NCBI GenBank assembly: GCA_036172665.1 | Contig: CM069878.1 | Span: 21,772,501-21,836,500, forward strand | Direction of reading: 5' to 3' | Source: Prosopocoilus inquinatus | Taxonomy: Eukaryota > Arthropoda > Insecta > Coleoptera > Lucanidae | Length of the DNA: 64,000 bases | Part shown: positions 10,806 through 23,012 of the stretch, in pieces | Numbering within the stretch: position 1 is the first letter of the stretch | How the letters are laid out: each line of letters starts with the position of its first letter | The notes under the pieces: model-generated | Seen by the model: the letters and a program-made list of their open reading frames with translations, nothing else | Databases searched by the model: none | What the model was told of the DNA's origin: nothing | Made by a program: the position numbers and the translations under genes

Positions 10806-12869
10806 AAAAAAAAAGGGGAGACAAAAAAAGATTGTTTTGGGCAAATTAAGTATAACTGCAAATTATTATTTATTCGTGAATAATGATTCTTAAGGAAAAT
10901 GAAAATTTTCAAGCCATAGTTCATGAAAAACAAAAATTACATAAAGGAAATTTTAGGAATTATAAAAGGAATAATGGAATCAGAAATTTGGAAGGATTTT
11001 TCTTTAAAATGAAATCCTTAGCTGAATATTCCTTATCCAATTCAATTCATCCTTACTGGTTACTGCCTAGAAATTCCAATTTAGAGACAATCTACTGACA
11101 AAGTACAAGTTCTTGCTTGCTTGATTGCGGAAATACAAAATTACTATCCTATTTTCCAAACAATAAATTTCTTTAAACTAAATTTAAAATTTAGGTAGAT
11201 GTGTTTATTTCACCACTTGAAAACAACATTGAGAACTAATTACCTTGCATCAGAGAAGCCTCAACGTTGGAAATCTGCAGGTTTCCCGCAGATAGCGCTT
11301 GCCAATTTATTTAACGGCGAACTTGTGTTTCGAATGTATGTAATGGGTATTGCGTAAAGTCGTTAGTTGAGCGGCCAAGCGAACGGACCGTTCTGAATTT
11401 ATCGTTATGCCTGACGACGATAGTTTCACCGGGGTTCGTCTGCAATCCTCCGGGGAGACGTGAGTTAGCTACGTGCTTGGACGTGCTCCCACTGGACCCG
11501 TTTACCTGCCCAACGACTGATTGGGAAGCAACTTCACTGTCAGTCTACGTCCTCCCTTATGGGATGCTTTTCGTTTGAGCGTCACACGTATTCCGCTTCT
11601 GCAGAGCCCCGCTTTTTGGACTTTATTTACATCCGATACAAGAAAAAAGCGCTTTAAAAAAGAGATTCTGAAAACTTGAGCTACAACTTTCCTGAACAAA
11701 TGATGAAATGTTACTCGGCTCGAAAATAATGAATTCCAGTTCAATTATGTAAAGTCACATATTTACATACCTATGAATAAGACTTGCCGTAAATAATACA
11801 TTAATGTTCTTAATCTACTACTGACTAGCAACACCACTTACAAAAGTATCAACATTAGATAAGTAGACTTCCGGTAACTTATTATTTAAATTTACATTAA
11901 TCTTGTCAAGTGTAATCAGATTGGCACTACCGAATACCATCAAATGCAAACGAAAAAGGATAACAATAACGTCCAGAAGCACTCTTTAAAAGAACGTTCC
12001 CTATTTATTACGAGAAATGCCTTTCCATTAGGATGTGAAAATATTACATAAAACAGCAGCATTCCTTCATGGAGATTGAAAAGTTGAGTATTCCCTTTTC
12101 CAATTAGTAGTTTCGATTACTGTGCTTCAAACTATATTGTTATTGTTAAAACTTTACTGGTGAAACACTTTTGGACAGCTTTCCATTCAAAACGAACATA
12201 GATTTCAGGAATTATAATATACTATTCAATTCTCCGTTCTTTGTATGTAGATCAGTTCAACAATGTTCAGCGTCCCAAGTGGGTTAGCGACCGTGTTTCT
12301 GGGCTGTTTCGATAAGATGTCTCGAAATCAGGATGGGTAGACATACTTATTGACTTGGTCAGGGCTTGTCCTTAAAAATAATAAACGGATTCTATAAAAT
12401 AAATTGAGCGTACAAGGAAATTATAACTACTGGTTTAAAGATACATTTCAAGGTTAAACTGACGTAAGGGGATATCATGACACAGAGTTTCAGGTCTGGT
12501 ATAAAGATGTGTGAACCTGTTCTTTTCATTCCAATCAGCCCTAGTTCCGCTCTCTGAACAGTTCCGGTTTGTTGCGGTTTCGGTTTCAAAACTGTTATAG
12601 TTGCATGAGAACCTGTTGCACCTGGAACTGTTCCGAAAAAAGTTTTGCCGACAACTACTCTGATCATTATTTTGTGATAGCCAGCCACATTGAATTTACC
12701 GAAACAAAGAACGAGGAACGAGGAATACGTGGATGCAGAAACCAAAAGACAACTTAAAAGTTTTAGACAAGAATTAACTCTTGCTTTATAAATTAAGCAT
12801 AGCCACAAAACTAAAAAAGAATAAGGAGAGAGCAAATACAGAAAGTAAATGCCAATGAATTAAAAAATT
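10806..12869. other. Gene-free stretch with GC-richer pocket
   Basis: No gene is supported. A GC-richer, CpG-containing pocket lies at about 11270-11640 and carries an 80-codon minus-strand frame (11502-11744) with no known domain. It could be regulatory or a lone exon, but there is no evidence to choose. Around 12540-12700 a 147-codon minus frame (12392-12835) also lacks recognisable features. Confidence 0.4.
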
Positions 12870-13090
12870 GTGTATATCAGACAGCCAAGGAAGTTCTTGA
12901 AAATGGAGAAATGGATCACCAGCAAAAGCTCCGAAAAGTGGTCAGATGAGATAAAAAAATCAATAGAAACTAAAAAGAAGAAAGCATTTCAAGTGCATGG
13001 CTGTGCACCTATAACTTTGAAGATTGGAAATTAAAAGTATGTTATAAAAGAGAAGTGAAAAAAACAGCAAGAAAGAAGAAAAAATGAGGA
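12870..13090 (+). pseudogene. Possible LINE ORF2 fragment (endonuclease to RT linker)
   Basis: Three short stretches in different plus-strand frames follow one another: TAKEVLENGEM, then EKWSDEIKKSIETKKKKAF, then EDWKLKVCYKREVKKTARKK. In many non-LTR retrotransposons the segment between the endonuclease and the reverse transcriptase has this layout: an AAkevLG block, a W-x-x-E/D-I block rich in Lys, and a Y-x-x-x-R-x-x-K-K block. The frames are broken by frameshifts and stops, and no reverse transcriptase core can be read downstream. The call is tentative. A chance lysine-rich stretch in AT-rich DNA is the main alternative. Confidence 0.35.
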
Positions 13091-13495
13091 AGCAGAAATT
13101 TGAAGTCATTCAGAGATGCTCAGGGTTGTGCTAGTTTGGGAAAAAGAATGAAAAAGACGATCCTAAGAGAGAAGATGCTGAGGGTTGAGTTGGTTTGAGA
13201 AAATTAAAAAAAATAGATATTCAGAGTTTTGGGCACGACAAAGTGTAAAGAATATTTGAAAAGAGAGAAAGGAAATAAGAAACATAAATTTAATAGGCGA
13301 AGAGGAACTATTTACTTACAGACAGAGAGCTAGTGGAGTTTTTTGACAAAATATTTTATACTGGTTGAAATTTTTTTTATGAAGATAATTGATTCATAGT
13401 TATAAAAGAAATCGATGATCTGGCGGGGAAACACCGGCCGTTAAATACAATGTTTTTTTTTTAATTACCAAAAAACTAAGTTAAAGATAAGTGTA
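13091..13495. other. AT-rich stretch, nothing recognised
   Basis: A purine-rich, lysine-coding-like segment without an open frame of note. No repeat or regulatory structure was seen. Confidence 0.35.
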
Positions 13496-14428
13496 CAAGG
13501 TGACTACGCTAGAATTTCTACCCCCTTTAACTCTTTTATTTTTGATTTTAGGAAAAAATGCTCAATACAAAACTTAAAGGGACTAATTCAAAGTTTCTCC
13601 GTGTGGACACAGAAAAACAATTGATGGTCGGATAGAAGAGATGTAAACTAAACTTAAGTTTTTTTAAATGGAACACCATGTATTTTATTACGTTTTTCGA
13701 TTCGAAATAAATTCTAATGGGACTACATGTATAATAAAACCAATAATGTAGAAGGTGTCTATAAAATAATTCCTGCTTAATTTTTTTATTTTTTATTTTA
13801 GAAAAAAAAAAGGGTAAGAAAGTTGTAGAATTTATTTCAGTACTGCTACAGATAGATTTGGTTTTAAATAAAATACATTAAATAAAATTTTACCATTAAC
13901 ATATTAAATCGATTTACATGTTTTCTAAAAATTAACCTTTTAACTAGAAACGAAAAATATTTCGGAAAAATTAAATTTTAAAAAACGACTAAAAATTTAA
14001 CGTAAAACATATTCAAAGCATCTTCAATTTTTTGTACGCAAAGTGTAAATCTTTTTAACATGTTTTGAATCACATCTCTTAGTATAGAAGAATCATTATT
14101 GAAGTTCTCTATTTGTAAAATTCAAAAATAAAATAAATTAAATAGGAATTATTTTATAGACACCTTCTACATTATTGGTTTTATTATATACGTAGCCCCA
14201 GTAGAATTTAATTTAGAAAAGAAAATCGTAATAATATACAAGGTGTTCAACTAAAAAAAAAAAACTTAAGTTTAGTTTATGTCTCGTTTAACCGACCATC
14301 AATTGTTTTTCTTTGACCACAAGGAGAAATTTTGAATTAGTCCCTATAAGTTTTGCATGAAACATTTTTTTCTTGAAATCAAAAATAAAGGAGTTAAAGG
14401 GGGTAGGAATTCTCGCGTAGTCACTCTT
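13496..14428. mobile_element. Long-arm foldback element 2
   Basis: Imperfect inverted repeat of about 930 bp. Left ACAAGGTGACTACGC pairs with right GCGTAGTCACTC. Mirrored blocks include ACCCCCTTTAACTC, GACTAATTCAAA, ACAATTGATGGTCGG, a terminal-like box GGAACACCATGTATTTTA (13670) opposite ACAAGGTGTTCAAC (14239), and TAATGTAGAAGGTGTC close to the centre. The arms are alignable over most of their length with scattered mismatches and indels. There is no coding capacity. Confidence 0.78.
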
Positions 14429-14465
14429 AACTTTAACTTTAACAAACTTTACATTAACAAACTAA

Positions 14466-14590
14466 TGGCCGTTTTCATAATCAGACTTTAAAGGAGCTTT
14501 AATTTAAAGTCACTTTAAGAATAGGAAGGCAAATGTATTTTTTTAGGTTAAAGTAATCCTAAATTTAAAATCATAGTATGAAATCGGCTC
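14466..14590. repeat. MITE-like element
   Basis: Imperfect terminal inverted repeats of about 28 bp: the left begins TGGCCGTTTTCATAATC, and the right complemented begins GAGCCGATTTCATA. The arm style and the TGGCC start resemble the Harbinger-like MITEs at 36850 and 38914 and the hairpin at 3875. Confidence 0.5.
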
Positions 14591-15080
14591 TTGATATCAT
14601 TTTGAAAGTTGAAAAATTGACAGACCTCTTGGTTGGGTTTGAGTTGCTGTCAGACGATTGCAAAGATGAACTTTTACGGTTAAATTCAAAATGTTTTATG
14701 CCGCCCATCATTTACACTGGACACTCATGATGGCATAAGTGTAGTAAATGTTGAAAAGTCAAGTAATTTGAATAGCACCACTATAGTGAAAAGCGTTCAA
14801 AAATATTTCACCTCAGTGCGACGGAGAGCAAAAGCGCGTGTGTAAGACAAAGAGATTAAAAAAATATTTTTTTAATACACTTACGCCTGGAATTGCCCCG
14901 CCAGAATATCGATTTTCTATTTAGATATGTATTAAGTATCTTCTTAAGAAATGTCAGTGAAAAAAGTTCACTGGCTTTGAGTCTATTAGAGAGCAGTAAA
15001 CTGGAACTGAATTTAACATGCGTCAGATCTCGCATAAACAGAAGAAATAGAAGAATACGCAAAAATTATCAGGACTTTAT
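14591..15080. other. Gene-free stretch
   Basis: Two opposite-strand frames of 64 and 68 codons overlap at 14856-15087; neither has a recognisable motif. Nothing else was seen. Confidence 0.35.
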
Positions 15081-16110
15081 ACCGTAATAATATTTGATAA
15101 CGGTAAATGTGAAAACGTATCCAACCGAAATTAATTTCGGTAACCTAATTTGTCAAATGTTCTCAAACCGTTATCGTTATAATACCCTTACATTAAAACC
15201 GAAATAATATTTGGTACACGTAATTCTCATACCGACACAGTACCGGCATTAACCGAAATAATATTTCCGTTTACTGCAATCGAAACTGACTTTTAACTAA
15301 TTTTCTGCATTTACAAATAGAATGTTTAAAAGCAGCATCGCAAGGAAGCTTTTTTGTCGCGGTAGCAAAAAAGCATTTCTTTCATTCAGACCAGAGTCGA
15401 GACAGATTTAATGATCAGGAATTTAATTCGAAAATGTGTAAAGCGGTGACCATAATAATAATATATTTATAAATAGGAAAGATATGTACAAAAATTAAAT
15501 CGCAGCAATAAATGTACAGTGTATACAGTGTATAGCCCTATTTCAAGCCCGATTCTCTTTTTATGCGTTGCAATTGCTTTGTTAATTCGTACTTGAATGT
15601 AAGCATTATCAAATGTATGATTCATATTATTATACTACTAGAATCCTAGCAAGCTTATTTACACATTTCTTGTTATTTGATGTTTTTATTGCAATCGAGC
15701 CGAAGTCGCTTTCAAATGCGCAGATGGATTTCGGGTTTTATAAAGATGGTTATTGTAACATTTTCCTATATCTAAAAAAATCGTGTGATGCGCTCATAAT
15801 TGTCGCGACGTACTGTTTAAGAAAATTCCTATCCTGAAATTTGTCTGGACTGTGTCCATTATTTAACCGAATAGTATTAGTAGTTCTGAATATAACCTGA
15901 GTAGTGTTTCGTTGCTCGTAAAACCGAAATATTATTCCGGTATATAAGAATTACGTTACCGAAATTATTATTTTGATGTATGTATAATGGTATTTAACGG
16001 TAACGTTTTCAATGGCCTTACCCAATTCCGACATTGAAATAGTTTGGGTTAAAGTGTAAACGGAAATAAAATAACGGTATGATACCGGTATTTTGAATAA
16101 GGGTATGAGT
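15081..16110. mobile_element. TIR element with repeated CCGAAATAATATT motifs
   Basis: Two clusters of the motif AACCGAAATAATATT (and its complement AATTTCGGTAACC) lie at about 15085-15290 and, mostly inverted, at 15915-16105. Shared blocks include AACGGTAA followed by GAAAACG (15098-15117, complemented at 15992-16010) and ATAAGGGTAT at the right edge opposite ATAATACCC on the left. About 600 bp of unrelated DNA separates them. Many subterminal copies of one short motif are typical of transposase-binding sites near hAT-like ends, but no clean target duplication was found, so the boundaries and superfamily are uncertain. Confidence 0.5.
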
Positions 16111-16503
16111 CCCTGAGATATTAAAGAAAAGGGTGGAGTGAAGGGTATGGAGGTGGAGAAACAAAGCAATTTCCGGACAGGAAGGCCGTATGTATGAACC
16201 CTATCTTTACAAGCAGCAAATAATAAAAAAAAAGAAAGGCCCGAAAAAATATGTCCAGTCATCTCGACCTCGACCTCTCGTCTTAAAAAAGCGCCTCTGA
16301 AAGAAAGAAGAGCCTTAGAAGTGCACTGTAAGCTGGAAATAAAATCTTAAAACTATTTAGGATAGTCAGGACTTTAAACTGGCATGTTGCGTGCCACTTG
16401 ACCTGTTTAAAACCAAAATAAAAACATATACACAGGAAAGTACCGGAAAACTGAAGAAGAAAATGTTCAGGAATGGGAACAGAGTTTGACGACTTCGCTT
16501 ATG

Positions 16504-16627
16504 CCCGATTTATTCACCTTCTGATAAATTTATCTGCCAGGTATTATCCTTGGAAATCATTATATCGATAATAGTTTCCAAGGATACTACCTGGCAGATA
16601 AATTTATCCGTAGGTGAAGAAATCGGG
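16504..16627. repeat. Compact hairpin, about 60-bp arms
   Basis: The sequence CCCGATTTATTCACC at the left is mirrored at the right, and the arms continue through GATAAATTTATCTGCCAGGTA and CCTTGGAAA to a short centre at ATATCGATAA. A few mismatches break the stem. It is a MITE-like foldback of 124 bp; the transcript would form a long hairpin, so a small-RNA source is a possible alternative. Confidence 0.75.
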
Positions 16628-17803
16628 TCTTAATAACGCTGTTCTTCACCCTCGATAAAATAATAATTGCAAATTGTCACAAACGTGGTCCTCAAACGTT
16701 GAAGAGAGTCTACACTCTAGAGTCTAGTTTAAGCCTAAAAGAGAACCCAAGGTCTGTTTCCTCATAACACCACGTGCAATAGAAGACAATAAAGTTTCTT
16801 CTGGCTAGTTTGAAACTGTAAACGCCAGAGTCAGTTGGCCAACAAAGTAATAATCGATTCTAACAGTGTACAACTTCGGTGAAAGTACGCTTTGGAATTT
16901 TAGAACTAATCCGAAATTGCTGTACGAACAAACCTAAAATATACATATTGAAGATAATGAGAGGAGTAAGAAAAATGAAGTTCAAAGATAAACACCAAGA
17001 AAACTGAATGTTTACGAATAGAAGAGCGACAGGAAGATCTAAATTTGCAACTGAGAGACAGTCCAAGAGTATAATTATCTGGGAACACACATTTAGAAAT
17101 GACAATTTACAAACCAATTATCATAACGTTGGAATTTTCAAAAAAAAAAGATGGAAATAATGGAAATGAATTTAATTAGAAAAACTAGAATGTTCGTACG
17201 TATTCGAATATGTATCAAATGAGGAGATTAGAAGACGAACAAAAAGATTAGACACCGTCTCAGATTACAAAGTAAAACAAATTCTTTGGTATGGATACAA
17301 GATGAGGGTGAGAGAAGAGTGGTAGTTAAAACGAGACTTCGAATACTTATGTTCCAATAAATAGAAGAAAGAATCGATGCGTTTAATAACGACGTTATGC
17401 AATGGTAGCCACGACTAGACAAATGCAGTGTTAATAGAGCGCATAAACGAGACGAGGTGCGCCAGACAGGCCATTGTAGTGCCAGTACACCTTGAGAGGC
17501 AAAAGAAAACGCCCACGTTGAATAATAAAGCATTGTGTTCACGAAAGGTAAAATTGAATTCGTACCGTTTCTCTTAAATACCTACGGATGAAACACAATT
17601 TGCGAATCTTTTAGACGAAAATAATAAGGGGTTTTATACACAGGTATGAAAATACACGCGCTGCAAGATAATATCGAAAAAAAATACTTATTATTTTACA
17701 CGATTTCCAAATATTTTATAGGAGCATAATTTTTTGTTGCATTCATCTTCAAATTTTTCTCTTTTAATTTGAGGAAGAAAGAGGTATCTAACAATTAATA
17801 GGT
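16628..17803. other. Gene-free stretch
   Basis: Short minus-strand frames at 16860-17117 and 17228-17542 have no known domain and no splice or promoter context. Nothing else was recognised. Confidence 0.35.
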
Positions 17804-18480
17804 ACCGCCTGTTTGATTATAAAGGCCCTAAGCTGTAAATAATTTATTTTTATTCAAACACCCAATAAAGTATATATTATTCTTGATTGCAATAGATCCC
17901 TAGACATCCTCTGTACAGCTGTTTCAACACTATTTGGGTGTTCGACGGATCCACTGCAATCAAAAACGATTTTCAACAAAATTCATAAAACTTTTATTAT
18001 GTTTTGACAGTAAGTATGACCGCCTGTATGAGATGACACTATGCAGCAAACTAATATACCCGGTTTTTACAAACGTTTGTCATTAACTAAGTTTTAAATT
18101 CCTATAGTTCTAACATAGGTAACCACAGCAATATTTACTTTATCTAACGATAAAAGTTTCTAGAAACCGACCGTAAGTTAAATAGGCAGTTCTTTCGAGT
18201 TTTCTCGAAAATTTTCTAAATTTTCTCATGCAAGGACATAAAAATTTTATCTGGTTGAATAAAGAATTATAAGTCACAAAAAAATTATTACATACTATTT
18301 AAAAATGAATAATGTGTAATAATTTTTTGCCTACCCAGGGTACACAAAAAACAATTATTATACTTCACCGTAAAGAGAACAACGCGCAACGTCTCATTCC
18401 ACAATATGTATAGTTTATTAGGTGTTTGAACAAAAATAAATAAGTTATAACTTGGGGCCTTTAAATTCAAACAGACGGTT
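17804..18480. mobile_element. TIR element, about 80-bp arms
   Basis: Left ACCGCCTGTTTGATTATAAAG is mirrored by right CAAACAGACGGT (18469-18479), and the arms stay alignable for about 78 bp through AAGGCCC and ATTCAAACACC blocks. The interior of about 500 bp is AT-rich without a transposase. A second internal ACCGCCTGTATGAG (about 18019) repeats part of the end. Confidence 0.65.
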
Positions 18481-18810
18481 TACAGAATGCATCCATTCCA
18501 ACATTATATGAAATTTCAAATCACAGTTTACGTCCTTCTACAGTATTGAAAGCGGTTACACATTTTCACAGTAAAGCAAACGTTTTTCTTTCGAAGGAGC
18601 AAGTTGCGTTCTCTTTGATTTGTTTTATCTGAATGGAACTGTGTTTTGTTTATCAATTAATTAACTTTGATTCAACAAAATTTTAGATTGAAATTGCGAG
18701 ATAATAAAGAATTGTAGTAAGAAAAAAAACAATGCTAATATGTCACTTAATTCTAATGAATTGTCTGTGACAATGAGCGCGATATTAAGTTTTAAGTATT
18801 TTTTAAATAT

Positions 18811-19667
18811 ATACCGGGTGGAAAGTTTCAAACCCGAACATAGCAAAGTTCCATTGAGAACTGCGTTTCTGTAGATTATTGCTCGCCATTTAAAGATACA
18901 AAAACGCTAACGGTATTAAATGAAATATAAAATTAAGGCCAATATTATCGTGTTAAAATTATTCCTATTGTGTTAATACTTTTGAAATATAAATTGAATT
19001 TTTAAATTTCAAATGAAAAATCTAGTCACCTTAGTATGTCAGATTTGAAGTTTGCAATTCAATAACCAGAATTTTGTACGAGAGGCTTCTTATTCAAAAT
19101 AAAATTCCATTCGTCTGTGTAGCATACTGGCGATGAAAAACTGTTACGTTTTATTTATTTGCTCCTGCATTACTTCACAAAATACTTTCCTACTATTCCT
19201 GTTAATTTAGTACAATTGAATTTAAAATTGATTTAGTATCGACGTGCGTCGAATCAAAACAATAGTATTTTTGTATGCAATGACGTAGAATACAGTTACC
19301 ATTCTAATAAAGAAAGAATTATTGTAACCTAAACGACAAGGGTACCTACATATTACACCTATCTCTGTTCAATAATTCATAATACTTTTTGACTGACGTA
19401 TAAATTTTCCATTAATTGAAAGAACTGAAAGTTTCAAATCTGACATAGGCCACTAAATTTTTCGTTTAAAATTTGAAAATTTAATTTATATTTCGAAAGT
19501 GTTAATATTTAGGAATAATTTTAACACCATAATATTGTGCATAATCTTCTCTCTTCTTTAATACCATTGCCATTAAAGTATCTTCAAAAGGCGAGCAGCA
19601 ATTCACAGAAATGTAGTTTGCAATACAAGTTTGCTATGTTCGGGTTTGAAACTTTCCACCCGGTATA
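18811..19667. mobile_element. Long-arm foldback element 3
   Basis: Left ATACCGGGTGGAAAGTTTC is mirrored at the right (GAAACTTTCCACCCGGTAT, ending 19666). Mirrored blocks include ACCCGAACATAGCAAA, TGCTCGCC, TTAAAATTATTCC and ATTTGAAATTTAAAAATTC-like segments, extending about 230 bp in from each end and possibly further. Flanks are TA-rich and no confident target duplication was seen. Confidence 0.75.
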
Positions 19668-20286
19668 TGTATATTTATGAGAATGTGTGTGTCTACAATG
19701 TGTGCCAGTATATTATTCAATATTTTAAATTTACTTTTTAAACAGATCACAAATATAAATTTTATGTTGCCGTATCCATGATTTAATTTTTATTAAATAT
19801 ATGTTTATTTTATAGCTTGTAGATTTCAAATTTGTGGGAACCAAATTATATAATTTCGTATAATGTTGCAGCAGTAAATAAAATAAATTTTGTTGATTTT
19901 CCAAAAACAAATCACAACAAAGTGCCAAAAAATAGAAAAACACCTATTTACTAATTAAGAAACTGTTATCACTCTCATCAAGTTATTTATGACGCAATTT
20001 TAATGATACATTGAAACAGATGTACAATATGACCAAAAAGAGGGAATTCCTGAGAAATAAATAATTCATGGATGGATTCTTTTGATAACAAAGGCCTACA
20101 GGAATTTTGCGCCTGGGATTTGAGTGCTTTATTATTATAGCTTCAGTGGTACTAAAATAAGAAATAATTTTTTCAAAAAAATGTCATTACTAATTTTAAG
20201 AATACGTTTGACTTCAATTGCTCACATAATAAAAAAATTAGACCGGTGTTACTCTATAACATTTTAATCAACAAAGTATTAAGTGT
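19668..20286. other. AT-rich stretch, nothing recognised
   Basis: Contains a 70-codon minus frame (19731-19943) of low complexity. No repeat partner or regulatory structure was seen. Confidence 0.35.
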
Positions 20287-20442
20287 TCCCTGAGGTAACC
20301 GACAAACTTATGCTATGTGTTCTAGAAATGATTCTAAACAAAAAAGAACTTCATTTACACTTTAGATAAAGAATATGTGAAGTTCTTTTCTTCAGAAAAA
20401 TCTCTTGAACGCATGGTGTAAGTTTGTTGGCTACTTCAGGGA
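20287..20442. repeat. Hairpin element (MITE-like), 156 bp
   Basis: The outer arms are TCCCTGAGGTAACCGACAAAC and the complement of GTTTGTTGGCTACTTCAGGGA. An inner inverted pair (AAAGAACTTCA with TGAAGTTCTTTT) extends the stem. The arms show several mismatches. There is no coding capacity. Confidence 0.65.
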
Positions 20443-21346
20443 TCGCCTAAATAAGTATAATTCACAGTCATATCTTAATCGATTCATTGTTACTGTACTT
20501 TTCAAATGATGCCTATTGAATAATAATACTACTTATTCGCTCTATTCGCGTCTTCATGCCCTACTTTACTGGTCTACTGGTCTACTTTAAAACATAAGTA
20601 CTTTAGTGACCAGTTTGGCGCGATCGTCAAAACTATGGAATCATTTTATATCTCTCTAGATCTCAAAAGCGAACTTCGATGGGACTCTATACAATTTTTT
20701 ATTGTTTTCATGTATGACAAACAATAAAATGATAGAGTAAACCCACGCGCTGAAATAATTCGTTTTTGAGTTTTTTTTTTTTTTTTTTTGACCGGTGTTA
20801 ATTATTACAGCCTAGGTCTGTGAACTCAGTGAAGTATAACTTTCTGTTACTAGTTTTCTCTTCCCGTCCGGTATTTTTTAGCAATCTTTTATTTTTCTAC
20901 GTGTTTCACATCTTCCTTTCAGTTAACTCTGTTTAATTTAACCATAATTTTTGTATTCTCATCTTGATGCACACGATTAACTTTTTTATTAATTGTATAT
21001 GTAAAGTAAAGTACATATCATTTGTAGCCAATATAATACCTTAAATTAGAAAAGTTTCGGGATATTTCTTGTTAGGTTTTATAGTACATTCGGAGAAACA
21101 AATGACTATCAGATTTTCGAGACTTTGAATTGTTTTCAATTTCTTTGATTGGAAAATTATACTCCTATTTTTTTAAATGAAATTAAAAAAAGAATTAATC
21201 AAGACAGTTCACACAGGTCTAACAGTTTGAACAAGACTTCCCTTATTTTCCTGTTTAAATGCGTAACATATTGTGTTCGTGAATAAAATGACTATCGTAA
21301 CAATACACTTCTTCTCGTGAATATCAGGACTGAATTATTTATGAAA
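20443..21346. other. Gene-free stretch with poly-T
   Basis: Contains a 19-base T run at 20771-20789, immediately followed by GACCGGTGTTA, which also occurs at about 20242. That shared 3-prime context hints at a retroposon tail, but no body could be identified. No gene. Confidence 0.4.
20771..20789. repeat. Poly-T run (19 T)
   Basis: Pure T homopolymer, following TGAG. It could be the A-tail of a minus-strand retroposon, but no coding remnant is attached. Confidence 0.85.
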
Positions 21347-21509
21347 TACAGTGAACTCTCTCATTACGGACACCTCTCGTAACCGGACAATTTTCAGGAA
21401 CTTTTCTATGGAATCTTTTAATAAAATTCTCTCTAATAAGCGGACACCTCTTACAAGCGGACAGATAATTGGCGACGGTTCGTGTCCGCTTATCAGAGAT
21501 TTCACTGTA
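21347..21509. mobile_element. Tc1/mariner (pogo-type) MITE
   Basis: A 159-bp element (21349-21507) between TA dinucleotides. The left end is CAGTGAACTCTCTCATTACG and the right end complemented is CAGTGAAATCTCTGATAAGC. Internally CGGACACCTCT-type blocks recur three times. The CAGTGAA...CGGACA end style with TA duplication is characteristic of pogo/Tigger-like members of the Tc1/mariner superfamily. There is no transposase frame; the overlapping minus frames of 70 and 79 codons are translations of the repeat. Confidence 0.75.
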
Positions 21510-22866
21510 TTCTGTTTTGAGAGATAATATTTTAGACATACGCAATGCCATATAAAAAAAACATAATGTTCCATTTCATAAAGATGAAAACACTTAAAAA
21601 TCTTGAAAACATGATCAACATGTCAAACATGTCATTTGTTTATCCAAAAGTACCATAAAATTCAGAAGTCCTGAAACTTTTTTAATTTCAAATAAAAAAG
21701 TTAGCTATTGTAGCCGTTTACCGTGAACACTAAGATTTTGTTTCTAAATGATTTATAAAATAGCCATAAAATCAAAGAGGAAAAGTCCTAGAACTCTTCT
21801 AATTTAAGCTACTTCGTAAAACTACAATTAAGAAAGTTAGCTATTGAAGTGGCTTCCCATAAACGACCTGTATATAAAAAATCAAATTTCTCCAAATTAA
21901 AATGAATAAAAAACGAACGATCTCGGCGAATAAGATTATGTTCCAAACATTTCTGCAAATAGTTTAGTGAATTATTCATCTAATGCGTTATGTATGACAA
22001 CGCCTTAAATACGGTCACGATGACGTCACGGGGAATAATTCAGTGGGCAGAGCGGTTAGATATTCAAATGTAAACATCTCAAGATTTTTATTTTATCTGC
22101 TCGACATTTTTTATGGGTAAGAAAGCAGTGACGATAATGATGGCTGATTCATTTAAATGAAAATAACCTCAAATTTTTTATTTTCGTTCTTCTTTCCATT
22201 AATCATCAATTTTCTTTCTAACGAATGTTTTTTTCTACACAATTTCCTTTCCCGTATCTCCAACCTTATTTGTTCCACTATATTTAATGTTCACGTAGAA
22301 GTAACAACTAATTTTTGTACTGCATAAAAGCTTTTTGTCAATAATCTCTTCGTACATTTTGAAATTTAAGGACCTTTTCTAGGTTACTTTCAAGCAATTG
22401 TCCTGTGTAATCTTTGCTTCACTTCCAAGCAAATTACTCTGTTTTTTCTTGTTTTTGCTTGAATTATGAGATGATACACGAATGTCAATAGTACGAGAGT
22501 TGAATGCTGAGATGTGGCGTCCTATCTCACATTTTATGGTACCCACACCAAAAAGAATTGAATAAAGTAGCTCAGTACATTTCGTTGTCTAATTATTTTT
22601 TTATAAATCCAAATATTTTGTCACTCTATTTCTCATTACACGGTCCGTACCTTATGAGGTTTTTTTTACTTAACAGTTTCATCAACTTACCATTAATTCC
22701 TAGTTTTCCTTTTAACGCTCTATACCAGGACCATTAGGATCTCTTCTATCTCTTAGTGGAAAAAAATTGATAGTTCATGTCTAGTCGCGCTGGCTTTGGG
22801 TAAGTCTACTCTATTTTCTATTGATAGGTGAAAATTTACAGACTGTTATAACGTGTTAAGGTTGAG
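21510..22866. other. Gene-free stretch
   Basis: AT-rich. One palindromic CRE-type site is noted separately at 22021. A 77-codon plus frame at 22504-22737 has no motif. Nothing else was recognised. Confidence 0.4.
22021..22028. promoter_or_regulatory. CRE-type palindrome TGACGTCA
   Basis: A perfect 8-bp CREB/ATF consensus, within GATGACGTCACGG. A single 8-mer can occur by chance and there is no nearby gene, so function is unknown. Confidence 0.3.
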
Positions 22867-23012
22867 GCACATTACAGCGCGGCGACTTCTTTTTTAGCTG
22901 TACTTGTATACGTTGGGTAGCTTCGCCGCGCTTCGCGTAAGTGTGTGCACTCTCATAAGAATACAGCAAAAGAATTCTTCGTCGCCGCGGTTCGCCGCGC
23001 TATGTGTGTGAT
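22863..23012. repeat. GC-rich inverted-repeat element
   Basis: A GC-rich island in AT-rich DNA. GCGCGGCGA at 22877 is mirrored at 22998-23006 (TCGCCGCGC), and further CGCCGCG units occur at about 22924-22932 and 22982-22990. The imperfect outer arms (about 24 bp) read inward CACATTACAGCGCGGCG and CACACATAGCGCGGCG. Probably a MITE with clustered subterminal motifs; family not identified. Confidence 0.55.

Noticed and set aside
12392..12835. 147-codon minus-strand frame, the longest in the window
   Set aside because: Low-complexity, hydrophobic-rich translation of AT-rich DNA; it has no domain and no coding signature.
16860..17542. Minus-strand frames with hydrophobic stretches, considered as small membrane proteins
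   Set aside because: Hydrophobicity follows from T-rich codons; the frames overlap each other and lack any other support.
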